This document shows, piece after piece, positions 21,796-32,067 of a stretch of 64,000 nt of DNA. How positions within the stretch are numbered: position 1 is the first letter of the stretch; every line of letters starts with the position of its first letter. The notes under the pieces were generated by a model. The model saw only the letters and a list, made by a program, of their open reading frames with translations, was not told the DNA's origin and made no database searches. Both the position numbers and the translations under genes were made by a program. The stretch comes from Vreelandella subglaciescola (GTDB lineage Bacteria > Pseudomonadota > Gammaproteobacteria > Pseudomonadales > Halomonadaceae), in the NCBI RefSeq assembly GCF_900142895.1, contig NZ_LT670847.1:1550001-1614000 (forward strand), read 5' to 3'.

Positions 21796-24700
21796 TGATT
21801 GGCTCCTGCATGCAATTCCTGAAGGCGCCGCACCGTAATCTCCTGACCATACGCAAGCGCCATACAGACGGCATTGGCGCCCGCCAAGGTGGTGGCATAG
21901 GGCACCTTGCGCGCGAGAGCGGTACGGCGGATAACCGAGGAGTCGAGAATGGCCTGACGTCCTTCGGTGGTATTCACGATGTAGGCGATAGCGTCGTTCT
22001 TGAGCAGATCGACGATATGCGGGCGTCCTTCGTAGACTTTATTGACGCGCTCGACTTCAAGCCCGGCGGCTTCCAGTGCCGCCGCCGTGCCTCGCGTGGC
22101 GCATAGCGTAAAGCCTAATGTTAGCAGAGAACGCCCCACCTCGATAATCCCCTGCTTATCGGGTTCGCGCACGGACAAAAACGCCTTGCGCTCGCCGGAC
22201 AGCGCCGGGATGGCCTCGCCGGCCCCCAGCTGAGCCTTGTAAAACGCCTCGGCGAAGGTATCGCCCGAGCCCATGACTTCGCCGGTCGACTTCATTTCCG
22301 GCGACAGGATCGGGTCAACGCCGGGGAATTTGTTGAACGGGAAGACGGCTTCTTTGACGCTGAAGAAGTGCGGCACGATTTCGCGCTCAAAGCCCTGCGC
22401 TTCAAGCGTCACGCCGGCCATGCAGCGCGCGGCAATTTGCGCCAGCGAGGTACCGGTGCACTTGGAAACGAACGGCACGGTGCGCGACGCGCGAGGGTTC
22501 ACCTCGATGATATAGATTTCCCCGTCCTGCCAGGCCAGCTGCACGTTCATCAGCCCTTTGACACCCAGCTCCACGGCCATGCGCTTGACCTGCGAGCGCA
22601 TCTCGTCCTGCACATCGGCGGGCAGCGAGTACGGCGGCAGCGAACACGCCGAGTCGCCGGAGTGAACGCCGGCCTGCTCGATATGCTGCATGATGCCGCC
22701 AATCACCACCTGATGGCCGTCCGAAACGGCGTCGATGTCGATCTCGACCGCCGCGTTCAGGAAGTGATCCAGCAGCACCGGCGAGTCGTTGGACACCTTG
22801 ACCGCGTGGGTCATGTAGCTCTCAAGCTCGGATGCGTCATAGACGATCTCCATGGCGCGCCCGCCCAGCACGTAGCTGGGGCGCACGACCAGCGGGTAAC
22901 CGATGGTCTCGGCCTTGGCAAACGCTTCCTCAAAGCTTCTCGCCGTTGCGTTGGGCGGCTGCTTGAGCCCCAGCTTGTCGATCATCTGCTGAAAACGCTC
23001 GCGGTCTTCGGCGCGGTCGATGGCGTCGGGCGTGGTGCCGATAATCGGCACGCCGGCGGCTTCCAGCTCGCGCGCCAGCTTCAGCGGCGTCTGCCCACCA
23101 AACTGCACAATGACGCCTTCGGGCTTTTCCTTGTCGGCAATTTCCAGCACGTCTTCAAGCGTCACCGGCTCGAAGTACAGGCGATCCGAAGTGTCGTAGT
23201 CGGTGGACACGGTCTCCGGATTGCAGTTGACCATGATGGTTTCATAGCCGTCGGCGTGCATCGCAAAGGCGGCGTGAACACAGCAGTAGTCAAATTCAAT
23301 ACCCTGACCAATACGGTTGGGCCCGCCGCCCAGCACCATGATCTTGGGCTTGTCAGAGACCTCGGCTTCGCACTCTTCTTCGTAGGTGGAATACATGTAG
23401 GCAGTATCCGAGGCAAATTCGGCAGCGCAGGTATCCACACGCTTATAGACTGGCCGAATGCCCGCTTTCTGGCGGGTTTTACGAAACTCTTTTTCCGATA
23501 CGCCCAGCAATTTGGCCAGCCGCGCATCGGCAAAGCCTTTGCGCTTGAGCCGATAAAAATCACCGGCGGCAAGCTCAGTCAGCGAGCGCTTGGCCAGTGC
23601 CGCCTCGGTGGTCACCAAGTCTTCAAGCTGCACCAGGTACCAGGGGTCAATCTTGGTTAGCGCAAACAGCTCTTCCACGCTCATACCTGCGCGTATGGCG
23701 TCGGCCACGTAGAAGATACGGTCAGCACCGGCCGCCTGCAGCTCACCCTTGATACGCGCCATGGCCTCATCGGTAAAGTGGGTCACAATCGGATCAAGGC
23801 CGTCAACGCCGGTTTCCAGACCGCGCAGCGCTTTTTGCAGCGACTCCTGGAAGGTGCGGCCAATGGCCATGACCTCGCCCACCGACTTCATCTGAGTCGT
23901 CAGGCGGTCGTTGGCTTGAGGGAATTTCTCGAAGGTGAAGCGCGGAATCTTGGTGACCACGTAGTCGATGGACGGCTCGAAAGACGCCGGCGTACGCCCG
24001 CCGGTAATATCATTTTGCAACTCGTCCAGCGTATAGCCCACGGCCAGCTTGGCGGCGATCTTGGCAATCGGGAAGCCGGTCGCTTTGGAGGCCAACGCCG
24101 ATGAGCGCGATACCCGCGGGTTCATTTCAATGACCACCATGCGGCCGGTGGCAGGGTCCACGCCGAACTGCACGTTAGAGCCGCCGGTTTCCACGCCAAT
24201 CTCGCGCAGCACCGCAAGACTGGCGTTGCGCATAAACTGATACTCTTTATCAGTCAGCGTCTGCGCCGGCGCCACGGTGATGGAATCACCGGTATGCACG
24301 CCCATCGGGTCGAAGTTTTCAATCGAGCAAACGATGATGCAATTATCGTTTTTATCGCGCACCACCTCCATCTCGTACTCTTTCCACCCCAGCAGCGACT
24401 CATCGATCAACAGCTCGTGGTTGTTCGACAGATCGAAACCGCGGGTGCAGATTTCTTCGAACTCTTCCTTGTTGTACGCCACCCCACCGCCGGAGCCGCC
24501 CATGGTGTAAGAGGGGCGAATAATGCTTGGGAACCCCAGCTCGGCCTGAATCTCCCAGGCCCTTTCCATGCTGTGTGCGACCTTGGCTTTGGGGCACGCC
24601 AGGCCGATATTTTTCATCGCCTTGTCGAACAGGTCGCGGTCTTCGGCCTTGTTGATCGCCTCGGCGTTAGCGCCGATCATCTCTACGCCGTATTTTTCCA

Positions 24701-25022
24701 GCACCCCGTGCTTGTCCAGATCCAGCGCACAGTTGAGCGAGGTCTGGCCGCCCATGGTGGGCAGAATCGCGTCGGGGCGTTCGGCTTCGATGATTTTTTC
24801 TACCGTCTGCCAAGTGATCGGCTCGATATAGGTGGCGTCGGCCATGGCCGGGTCGGTCATGATGGTGGCCGGGTTAGAGTTGACCAGCACCACGCGGTAG
24901 CCTTCCTCGCGCAGTGCCTTGCACGCCTGGGTGCCGGAGTAGTCGAATTCGCAGGCCTGGCCAATCACAATCGGGCCAGCGCCAATGATCAGGATACTAT
25001 TGATGTCGGTACGCTTAGGCAT
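21792..25022 (-). CDS. carB: carbamoyl-phosphate synthase large subunit
   Basis: Makes carbamoyl phosphate from bicarbonate, ammonia channelled from CarA, and two ATP, for pyrimidines and arginine. At 1076 residues it has the two duplicated ATP-grasp halves (starts [21 protein letters not shown]; second half from [21 protein letters not shown]) and a C-terminal MGS-like allosteric domain. Follows carA by 81 bases, with greA overlapped downstream. Confidence 0.98.
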   Translation of the reverse strand: MPKRTDINSILIIGAGPIVIGQACEFDYSGTQACKALREEGYRVVLVNSNPATIMTDPAMADATYIEPITWQTVEKIIEAERPDAILPTMGGQTSLNCALDLDKHGVLEKYGVEMIGANAEAINKAEDRDLFDKAMKNIGLACPKAKVAHSMERAWEIQAELGFPSIIRPSYTMGGSGGGVAYNKEEFEEICTRGFDLSNNHELLIDESLLGWKEYEMEVVRDKNDNCIIVCSIENFDPMGVHTGDSITVAPAQTLTDKEYQFMRNASLAVLREIGVETGGSNVQFGVDPATGRMVVIEMNPRVSRSSALASKATGFPIAKIAAKLAVGYTLDELQNDITGGRTPASFEPSIDYVVTKIPRFTFEKFPQANDRLTTQMKSVGEVMAIGRTFQESLQKALRGLETGVDGLDPIVTHFTDEAMARIKGELQAAGADRIFYVADAIRAGMSVEELFALTKIDPWYLVQLEDLVTTEAALAKRSLTELAAGDFYRLKRKGFADARLAKLLGVSEKEFRKTRQKAGIRPVYKRVDTCAAEFASDTAYMYSTYEEECEAEVSDKPKIMVLGGGPNRIGQGIEFDYCCVHAAFAMHADGYETIMVNCNPETVSTDYDTSDRLYFEPVTLEDVLEIADKEKPEGVIVQFGGQTPLKLARELEAAGVPIIGTTPDAIDRAEDRERFQQMIDKLGLKQPPNATARSFEEAFAKAETIGYPLVVRPSYVLGGRAMEIVYDASELESYMTHAVKVSNDSPVLLDHFLNAAVEIDIDAVSDGHQVVIGGIMQHIEQAGVHSGDSACSLPPYSLPADVQDEMRSQVKRMAVELGVKGLMNVQLAWQDGEIYIIEVNPRASRTVPFVSKCTGTSLAQIAARCMAGVTLEAQGFEREIVPHFFSVKEAVFPFNKFPGVDPILSPEMKSTGEVMGSGDTFAEAFYKAQLGAGEAIPALSGERKAFLSVREPDKQGIIEVGRSLLTLGFTLCATRGTAAALEAAGLEVERVNKVYEGRPHIVDLLKNDAIAYIVNTTEGRQAILDSSVIRRTALARKVPYATTLAGANAVCMALAYGQEITVRRLQELHAGANQ

Positions 25023-25103
25023 AACGGTTCCCGCAGAAAAATGACGATTAACAACAAAATAACGGCGTAAACAGGACCGGTTCAGTCACCGGCGCCGGCG
25101 CAC

Positions 25104-26279
25104 TCAGCGGCGCGCTTGCAGCATGGCGATGAAGCGGTCAAACAGCGGCGTCACGTCGCACGGGCCGGGGCTTGCTTCGGGGTGCCCCTGAAAGCTGAAG
25201 GCCGGGCAGTCGGTGCGCTCAATACCCTGTAGCGTGCCGTCAAACAGCGAGCGGTGGGTAGCGCGAAGCGTTGCCGGCAGCGTGGTTTCATCCGACGCGA
25301 AGCCGTGGTTCTGGCTGGTAATCATCACTCTGCCGGTGGCCAGGTCCTGCACCGGATGATTAGCGCCGTGGTGGCCATGATTCATTTTGACCGACCGCGC
25401 GCCGGACGCCAGCGCCAAAAGCTGATGCCCAAGGCAGATACCAAACAACGGAATCCGCGTTTCAAGCAGCTCCTGGATCGCCTTGATGGCGTAATCGCAC
25501 GGCTCCGGATCGCCCGGGCCGTTGGACAGGAAAAAGCCGTCCGGCTTTAGCGCCAGCACCTCAGACGCCGGCGTTTGCGCCGGCACCACCGTTAAACGGC
25601 AGCCGCGAGAAACCAGCATGCGCAAAATGTTGCGCTTGACCCCAAAGTCGTAGGCCACCACGTGGAAAGGCCGTTCGATATCACTGCCCGGCTGATACCC
25701 TGTGCCCAACTCCCACTCGCCTTCATTCCATTCATACGGCGTTTGGCAGCTGGCCACTTTGGCCAGATCCATACCCGCAAGCCCGGGAAAAGCACGGGCT
25801 GCGGCCAGCGCGCGCTCTACTGCGCCTTCGCCTTGTGCCTCGCCGCCGGCAAGAATAGCCCCGCTCTGAGCACCCTTGTCGCGCAACAGGCGCGTCAGAC
25901 GGCGGGTGTCGATCTCGGCAATACCCAGCACGTTCTCACTTTTCAGGTAATCGTCAAGGTTTTGCTCAGAGCGAAAGCTGCTGGCGGCAAGCGGCAAATC
26001 ACGAATAACCAGACCGGCGGCGGCAATCCCGCCGGACTCGACATCTTCGGCGTTCACGCCGGTATTGCCAATGTGGGGGTATGTCAGCGTCACGATCTGG
26101 CGGGTATAGGAGGGATCGGTAAGAATTTCCTGATAGCCGGTCATGGCCGTATTGAATACCACCTCGCCGCTGGTTTGCCCTTCGGCGCCAATGGCGATGC
26201 CGTGGAACACGCTCCCGTCTTCAAGCGCCAGAATAGCGGGTTTGTTCAATGCGGGGTTATTCAAGACAAGTTCTCCCAT
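25104..26279 (-). CDS. carA: carbamoyl-phosphate synthase small (glutaminase) subunit
   Basis: Class I glutamine amidotransferase that supplies ammonia to CarB. The 391-residue protein has the N-terminal CPSase domain and the triad in FGICLGHQ (Cys), with His and Glu in [16 protein letters not shown] is also kept. No strong ribosome site precedes the ATG. The leader upstream contains an apparent attenuator. In many relatives dapB is directly upstream; here a restriction module intervenes. Confidence 0.98.
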   Translation of the reverse strand: MGELVLNNPALNKPAILALEDGSVFHGIAIGAEGQTSGEVVFNTAMTGYQEILTDPSYTRQIVTLTYPHIGNTGVNAEDVESGGIAAAGLVIRDLPLAASSFRSEQNLDDYLKSENVLGIAEIDTRRLTRLLRDKGAQSGAILAGGEAQGEGAVERALAAARAFPGLAGMDLAKVASCQTPYEWNEGEWELGTGYQPGSDIERPFHVVAYDFGVKRNILRMLVSRGCRLTVVPAQTPASEVLALKPDGFFLSNGPGDPEPCDYAIKAIQELLETRIPLFGICLGHQLLALASGARSVKMNHGHHGANHPVQDLATGRVMITSQNHGFASDETTLPATLRATHRSLFDGTLQGIERTDCPAFSFQGHPEASPGPCDVTPLFDRFIAMLQARR

Positions 26280-26351
26280 GCTGGTGAAAACACCCCTGTC
26301 ACGACAGCGGCATCCGTCATAGCGGCGTTTGCGTTACAAACGTCGGGTCGT

Positions 26352-26399
26352 AAAAAAGCGGGACAAAGCCGATAGAGAAAAACCGGTTTCATCCCGCTT
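26352..26399 (-). terminator. terminator-like hairpin in the carA leader
   Basis: On the minus strand AAGCGGGA pairs with TCCCGCTT and is followed directly by six T, 72 bases before the carA ATG. The position inside the carA leader, not after a gene, points to attenuation rather than operon ending. The loop is long (about 28 bases) and can form inner pairs. Confidence 0.65.
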
Positions 26400-26417
26400 G
26401 CTGTTCTTTGCCAAAAC

Positions 26418-26503
26418 GGCCTTAGCCTTGACGCACGGCGTTTCAGACATGCCGTCAGGCTGGCCTACGCAACAAGCGCTGCATCAAGACCGACGCTAAG
26501 GCC
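26418..26503 (-). promoter_or_regulatory. long alternative stem in the carA leader
   Basis: In the RNA, GGCCUUAGC plus CUUGAUGC (26503 to 26481) pairs with GCGUCAAG plus GCUAAGGCC (26434 to 26418): 17 pairs with one G-U and a 6-base bulge on the upstream side. The 5' arm lies inside the short leader reading frame just before its Arg codons. Released 3' arm bases (AAGGCCG) could pair with CGGCUU of the terminator hairpin. This is the layout expected for a translation-coupled attenuator. Confidence 0.55.
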
Positions 26504-26532
26504 AGCATTTGTGCTGCTGACGCCTCGCGCAT
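26455..26532 (-). CDS. putative carA leader peptide
   Basis: A 25-codon frame upstream of carA, ending at TGA 26455. An in-frame second ATG (codon 9) would give MLALASVLMQRLLRRPA. Arg codons are at positions 2 (CGC), 19 (CGC), 22 (CGT) and 23 (AGG); the last three follow immediately after the 5' arm of the long stem. GAGAG lies five bases before the first ATG. Since carbamoyl phosphate feeds arginine synthesis, stalling at Arg codons would make sense. Expression of this peptide is inference. Confidence 0.45.
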   Translation of the reverse strand: MREASAAQMLALASVLMQRLLRRPA

Positions 26533-26634
26533 CGGTCTCTCAGGCGTGAACCACTCGACCAAAATCTAGCGGATGTTACAGGATTTCGGCGGAAGGCGCT
26601 AGAGCCATGGCCTGCGACGATACAGAAGTGAGTA

Positions 26635-26664
26635 TTGACGAAAAGCGCCTACACTGAATATAAA
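26635..26664 (+). promoter_or_regulatory. sigma-70-like promoter of the dcm gene
   Basis: TTGACG and TATAAA are separated by 18 bases and lie about 80 bases before the methylase ATG. Divergent carA transcription probably starts from the same AT-rich patch or just downstream of it on the other strand, so the two transcription units may interfere. Confidence 0.5.
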
Positions 26665-26745
26665 CCCAGTTACTTACTGGTGCAGCATCATTTCTTGGAA
26701 TACAATTGCATCCATACATCACAGTTTTAACCCAGAGGCACCGCC

Positions 26746-28188
26746 ATGTCACCGCTTACAGGGCCCGCCACACATGATTCTCTCAATATGCAGGCTTACA
26801 CCTCCGACTATGATCTACTGAGTGACAGCGAATTGCTGGAGCGCGTGCTGCAAATCTACGACCAGGGCACGGTTGCTGCCGCCATGCGCGAGGTCGATGA
26901 CCGCTGGTGTCGTGAAACCCTGAACCGGATGATCAAGGGCAAGACTAGGCCCAAAGTCACGCGCGACGAAGCACGGCGCCTGATCGCCATGCTGCCGAAT
27001 GCGCCGTCTCACCAAGGGCGCGCCAACTTTACCTTTATCGATCTTTTCGCCGGTATTGGCGGAATACGCCGCGGCTTCGAATCCATTGGTGGCGAGTGCG
27101 TATTCACCTCGGAATGGGACAGGTTTGCCGTTCGCACCTACAAGGCCAACCACTACTGCGACCCGACAACGCACCGCTTCAACCGTGACATTCGCGATGT
27201 CACTTTGTCTGCATCGCCCGAGATTGAAGAGGATGCCGCCTACGCCCATATCAACGAGGAAATTCCGGACCACGACGTGCTGCTTGCCGGCTTCCCCTGC
27301 CAGCCTTTTTCTCTGGCCGGCGTATCCAAGAAAAATTCGCTGGGCCTCAAACACGGGTTCGAGTGCGATGCCCAAGGGACCTTGTTTTTCGACGTGGCGC
27401 GCATCATTGCTGCCAAACGTCCGGCAGCTTTCATGCTCGAGAACGTCAAGAACCTCAAAAGCCACGACAAGGGTAAGACTTTCCGCATTATCTGCGAAGC
27501 ATTGGATGAACTGGGTTACGACGTGGCCGATGCTGAGGCGCCGAAAGGGCGCGACCCCAAGGTTATTGATGCACGCCACTTTGTGCCCCAGCACCGTGAG
27601 CGCATTGTGCTGGCGGGCTTCCGCCGCGACCTGAACGTACACCAGGGCTTTACCCTGCGCGATCTGGAGAAAGTCTATCCACAGCATCGCCCTGCCTTTG
27701 GTGACCTGCTGGACGACTCGGTAGATGAAAAATATATCCTGACACCCAAGCTCTGGGATTATCTCTACCGCTACGCCAAAAAACATCGCGAAAAAGGCAA
27801 CGGTTTCGGCTTTGGCTTAACCGGCCCGCGTGATGTTGCGCGTACACTATCGGCCCGCTATCACAAGGACGGCTCCGAGATCCTGGTGGATCGCGGCTTT
27901 GACGACCAGAAGCCGTTTGATTCACCCGAGAACCTGCGCAACCGCCCCCGCCGCCTAACGCCACATGAATGCGCCCGCCTGATGGGCTTTGACGCGCCAA
28001 ACGAAAGCCGCTTTGTTATTCCCGTATCGGATACCCAGGCCTATCGTCAGTTTGGCAACTCCGTCGTCGTGCCGGTCTTTGAAGCGGTGGCCGAACTGAT
28101 GAAGCCACGTATTATCGAGGCTCGCCGGAAACGCCAGGAACAGGGGCAGAAGGCTCCGCACCAGACCGAGCTGGAGCTTGCCATTTAG
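26746..28188 (+). CDS. dcm: DNA (cytosine-5-)-methyltransferase, Dcm-type (CCWGG)
   Basis: Methylates the inner cytosine of CCWGG (inferred from closeness to E. coli Dcm across the whole length). The 480-residue protein has motif [18 protein letters not shown], motif [14 protein letters not shown] with catalytic C185, [38 protein letters not shown] and [11 protein letters not shown]. An 80-residue helical N-terminal part is also Dcm-like. GAGG precedes the ATG. Followed by a nuclease and a Vsr gene on the same strand, so here it likely protects against a matching restriction enzyme rather than acting as an orphan. Confidence 0.95.
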   Translation: MSPLTGPATHDSLNMQAYTSDYDLLSDSELLERVLQIYDQGTVAAAMREVDDRWCRETLNRMIKGKTRPKVTRDEARRLIAMLPNAPSHQGRANFTFIDLFAGIGGIRRGFESIGGECVFTSEWDRFAVRTYKANHYCDPTTHRFNRDIRDVTLSASPEIEEDAAYAHINEEIPDHDVLLAGFPCQPFSLAGVSKKNSLGLKHGFECDAQGTLFFDVARIIAAKRPAAFMLENVKNLKSHDKGKTFRIICEALDELGYDVADAEAPKGRDPKVIDARHFVPQHRERIVLAGFRRDLNVHQGFTLRDLEKVYPQHRPAFGDLLDDSVDEKYILTPKLWDYLYRYAKKHREKGNGFGFGLTGPRDVARTLSARYHKDGSEILVDRGFDDQKPFDSPENLRNRPRRLTPHECARLMGFDAPNESRFVIPVSDTQAYRQFGNSVVVPVFEAVAELMKPRIIEARRKRQEQGQKAPHQTELELAI

Positions 28189-28225
28189 AGTCACGATAAA
28201 GCACCATGACGTAATACTATCCATT

Positions 28226-28253
28226 ATTTCGGGGCGCCACGGCGCCCCGAAAT
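28226..28253. repeat. 13-bp perfect inverted repeat between dcm and the nuclease gene
   Basis: ATTTCGGGGCGCC and GGCGCCCCGAAAT are separated by two bases. There is no T-run after it, so it is not a classic terminator. It could damp read-through from dcm, or stabilise the dcm mRNA end. Confidence 0.75.
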
Positions 28254-28254
28254 A

Positions 28255-28266
28255 CTTTATATAAAG
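28255..28266. promoter_or_regulatory. 12-bp palindrome overlapping the nuclease ribosome site
   Basis: CTTTATATAAAG is a perfect palindrome that runs into AAAGGAG, the ribosome site of the nuclease gene. It could be an operator or a -10-like element. No control-protein (C) gene is present in the module, so a methylase-bound or RNA-level control is possible. Function is inference. Confidence 0.35.
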
Positions 28267-28278
28267 GAGCGTAGCGTC

Positions 28279-29598
28279 ATGAGTGCCCGCCATCCTGCAT
28301 TGGAAGCAATGGAAGCCGTGATGCTCCAAATGGGAGCCGAGCGAGTCATCTTCAAATGCCTTTCCAACAATGATAACTCAAAACAACAGGTTTACCTGGG
28401 CAGCGACTTTGACGTTCTACGTCTTATTCAACATGGAGCTCTTGTTGCAGGTGACAAGATCGATTCCCAAAAAGGAGTAATGTACAAGGCAAGTCTTGAT
28501 TTTCACTGGATCTCGTTCGGCAAAGATAGTCAACGAGCCCCCGGGGCGCAGCTGATTCTCTATCCCAAATATCCCGAGGTCAGAATGTCAGGCTTTGTCA
28601 GGGACTGTGCAATAGCTCCCTCGCATTTGCTACAGCCACCCACAAAAGAGGAGCGACTTACCCGGATAAATACTCCCCGTTGCCTAATGCTTGGGCTATG
28701 CCGGGATGGTCGCATCCTTGCCTACTTGGACCACTGGACGGGCCCCGTTTCGAGCGAGGCTAAAAAACTGATCGATTCAGGCGAAGCATCGAGCATTGCC
28801 AATGTCTTTCATGAGCGAAAGCACACAGAACGCGACAGCAAAACAGCGCTGCTGGACAGATTGCGATCAATTTATCTGATGGGCGCAGTTCGCTCCTGCC
28901 GTTTGGATGCAAAGGGCAACCGAATAGAATATCGCGCACAGAACGGAGCGGGCTACACACTGGAGAGCCTTTTCAACATAACACCCAACGGCCGATCGGA
29001 ACCGGATCACCTTGGCTGGGAGCTGAAGTCACACTCATCGGGTCCGGTTACCCTGATGACGCCCGAACCTGACACCGGCTCCTATCTTGAAGACCTAGGC
29101 ACCTTTCTTCAGGCGTATGGCCGCGACACCAACGAGAGACGAGATTTCACCGGTCGGCACAACGCATGGCAAAGAAACGCCCGAACCGGCTTGACCCTGA
29201 GAATGGAAGGCTATGACCAAGAAAGCGGAGAGATTGTCGATACTTCAGGCGGGCTGCTGATGAGAGACGACGCAGGCAACATTGCTGCCGGCTGGTCTTT
29301 CGATAAACTTCTGACCCACTGGAGTCGCAAACACGCTCGGACAGCCTACGTTCCCTACCGAAAGGAGAACCACGATATTCCGTACTACACCTATGGGCCC
29401 AACGTTCATATCTGCGAAGGAGCAGAACTGAAACGGTTTCTTAAGGCTCTGAACAATAGTGTTATCTACCATGACCCCGGCATTAATATGAAGTGGAATA
29501 ACGGCAGATGGACATCCAAAAAACGTAACCAGTTTCGGATAGCCTGGAACAACGTCAGTCGCATCTATGAAAGCATGACCGAAGAAACACTCATCTAG
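28279..29598 (+). CDS. MvaI/BcnI-family type II restriction endonuclease with N-terminal extension
   Basis: Likely cuts unmethylated CCWGG. Residues about 190-439 look like the MvaI/BcnI family: GAGYTLESLFNITPNG, then EPDHLGWELKS giving PD242-243...E248-L-K250 of the PD-(D/E)xK fold, and VTLMTPEPDTGSY. MvaI and BcnI themselves are about 240 residues; this protein has about 190 extra N-terminal residues containing FKCLSNNDNSKQQ and LILYPKYPEVRMSGF. The first recalls the KRLSANDTG region of the EcoRII effector domain. Base use is AT-richer than neighbours (52 of 120 G/C in 28381..28500), a sign of transfer. AGGAG precedes the ATG. Confidence 0.85.
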   Translation: MSARHPALEAMEAVMLQMGAERVIFKCLSNNDNSKQQVYLGSDFDVLRLIQHGALVAGDKIDSQKGVMYKASLDFHWISFGKDSQRAPGAQLILYPKYPEVRMSGFVRDCAIAPSHLLQPPTKEERLTRINTPRCLMLGLCRDGRILAYLDHWTGPVSSEAKKLIDSGEASSIANVFHERKHTERDSKTALLDRLRSIYLMGAVRSCRLDAKGNRIEYRAQNGAGYTLESLFNITPNGRSEPDHLGWELKSHSSGPVTLMTPEPDTGSYLEDLGTFLQAYGRDTNERRDFTGRHNAWQRNARTGLTLRMEGYDQESGEIVDTSGGLLMRDDAGNIAAGWSFDKLLTHWSRKHARTAYVPYRKENHDIPYYTYGPNVHICEGAELKRFLKALNNSVIYHDPGINMKWNNGRWTSKKRNQFRIAWNNVSRIYESMTEETLI

Positions 29599-29608
29599 AG
29601 CCTGACAT

Positions 29609-30085
29609 ATGACTGATATTGTCAACTCGCAGACCCGCTCACGCATGATGTCCCATATCAGGGGCGGGAATACTCGTCCCGAACTTGCCGTGCGCCGCTA
29701 CCTTCATGCGCGCGGGTTTCGCTATCGTCTGCATCACCGTGACCTTCCCGGAAAGCCGGACCTTGTTCTCCCCAAGCACCGGCTCACAATATTTGTTCAT
29801 GGCTGCTTCTGGCATCGCCATGAGGGCTGCTTTTATGCTACCTCCCCTGCTACGCGCAAGGCTTTCTGGCGAGAAAAACTGGACGGCAATGCCGTCCGAG
29901 ACAAACGGCAGCAAGGTGAGCTAATCAGCCGGGGCTGGCGGGTGCTAATTATCTGGGAGTGTGGCCTGAAGCACAGACTCGACGATATTCAGGCGATCGA
30001 AGATAAAATTACCGCTCCGGATGTTCTCGATGAATGGCCGGAACGGCCGCCCAGAGTACGCCACGCCAATCCATCACCCGCATAA
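29609..30085 (+). CDS. vsr: very short patch repair endonuclease Vsr
   Basis: Nicks at T:G mismatches made by deamination of 5-methylcytosine in Dcm sites. The 158-residue protein has catalytic D51 (GKPDLV), H64 and H69 in IFVHGCFWHRHEGC with zinc-binding Cys/His, and RVLIIWECGL. These positions match E. coli Vsr. It starts 10 bases after the nuclease stop and completes the methylase-nuclease-repair set. Confidence 0.96.
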   Translation: MTDIVNSQTRSRMMSHIRGGNTRPELAVRRYLHARGFRYRLHHRDLPGKPDLVLPKHRLTIFVHGCFWHRHEGCFYATSPATRKAFWREKLDGNAVRDKRQQGELISRGWRVLIIWECGLKHRLDDIQAIEDKITAPDVLDEWPERPPRVRHANPSPA

Positions 30086-30100
30086 AAACCCTCCCAACAA

Positions 30101-30134
30101 CAAAACGCCCCGACGCTTGGCGCCGAGGCGTTTC
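30101..30134. terminator. terminator between vsr and dapB
   Basis: CGCCCCGACG and CGCCGAGGCG pair over ten positions with two wobbles, flanked by AAAA and TTT. It serves converging vsr (+) and dapB (-), and marks the right border of the inserted module. Confidence 0.85.
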
Positions 30135-30165
30135 TGTGCTGTGGGCATTTCAGTGACCGACGGCG

Positions 30166-31053
<888 letters not shown>

Positions 31054-31980
31054 CTAGCGGGTTGCTCGCCCGTTGATCAGCAGCAGTACAATGGCGGTGA
31101 TCACCAGCGCGCTGCCGGGCAGCCACACCCAGCTTATCTGTCCGGGCTCGCGGGCAAACAGCACCAGCATCGAGACAAACGGCACCAGATAGCCGTAGGC
31201 GGTGACCGCGCCGGGGGTCAGCGTGGCGGTGGCATGCTGCATCAGCCAGAAGGTCAGCGCGCTTGAGCACAGCCCCAGATACACCAGCAGCAGCGCATCC
31301 CGCGCCGTCATCGTGGCAAAGTCGCTTAGCGGTTCAACCGCGAGCCCCAGCGCGCCGATCAAAATGCCGCCAAGTGCCAGGCTCCAGAACGTGCGCACCG
31401 CGGCGGAGTCGGCCAGCCGGCCGCTGGCAAGCCCCCACTTGCTGATCACCGGGTACAGCGCCGAGGCGATGCAGCCAAGAAAAAACACCGCTTCGCCGCG
31501 GCCAAACTGCAGCGCGCCGCCCTGTAAAAACGCTTCGGCCAGCGCCAGCAGCAATGCCCCGCAGGCACCCAGCAGCAAAATGGCCGGCAGGCGCCACGCG
31601 AGACGTTCCACCCGAAGCAAAAGCCCCAGCCCGAAGGCGAGCAGCGGCACGGTGACGTACAGCGTGGCCATGGAAAGCGCCGTGGTGTGGTGTGCCGCCC
31701 AGAACATGGCGCTGAAAAAGCCCGCCAGGCATAGTCCCATCAGCGCGTAGAGCGGCAGCGCCCGCCACGCCGGCCAGAACTCTGCCGAGCGCTGGGCCAG
31801 CCACCAGAGTCCCGCGCAGGCAATGGCAAAGCGTAGCGCGGTCAGCAACAGCGGCGGCAGCTCGCCCAGCCAGCCGACCACGGGAAACGACAGCCCCACC
31901 AGCAGCGCCCATACCAGCATGCCGGCGTGCTCACTCATGCCACCGGTGAGGGTGTTGACGTCAGGCTGTTTCGCGCTCAT
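31054..31980 (-). CDS. EamA/DMT-family transporter
   Basis: An inner-membrane carrier of about 308 residues with ten hydrophobic segments in two EamA repeats (first about 20-150, second about 165-300). The substrate is unknown; family members export amino acids or metabolites. The start at 31980 (MSAKQPD) is chosen because GGGAG lies seven bases upstream; the longer frame adds 19 residues. It sits between dnaJ and dapB, which is not a universal arrangement. Confidence 0.85.
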   Translation of the reverse strand: MSAKQPDVNTLTGGMSEHAGMLVWALLVGLSFPVVGWLGELPPLLLTALRFAIACAGLWWLAQRSAEFWPAWRALPLYALMGLCLAGFFSAMFWAAHHTTALSMATLYVTVPLLAFGLGLLLRVERLAWRLPAILLLGACGALLLALAEAFLQGGALQFGRGEAVFFLGCIASALYPVISKWGLASGRLADSAAVRTFWSLALGGILIGALGLAVEPLSDFATMTARDALLLVYLGLCSSALTFWLMQHATATLTPGAVTAYGYLVPFVSMLVLFAREPGQISWVWLPGSALVITAIVLLLINGRATR

Positions 31981-32067
31981 TGCACGCTCCCGTATGGCAA
32001 TCAACAAAAAAATGCCGGCACCCTGAGGTACCGGCATTGGTTCTCGCGCTGCGGCTCACTTGGCCTT

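Noticed and set aside
26653..26668. TGAATATAAACCCA as an ArgR box
   Set aside because: Only one half matches the enterobacterial ARG box and the same bases form the -10 of the dcm promoter; not enough to call an operator.
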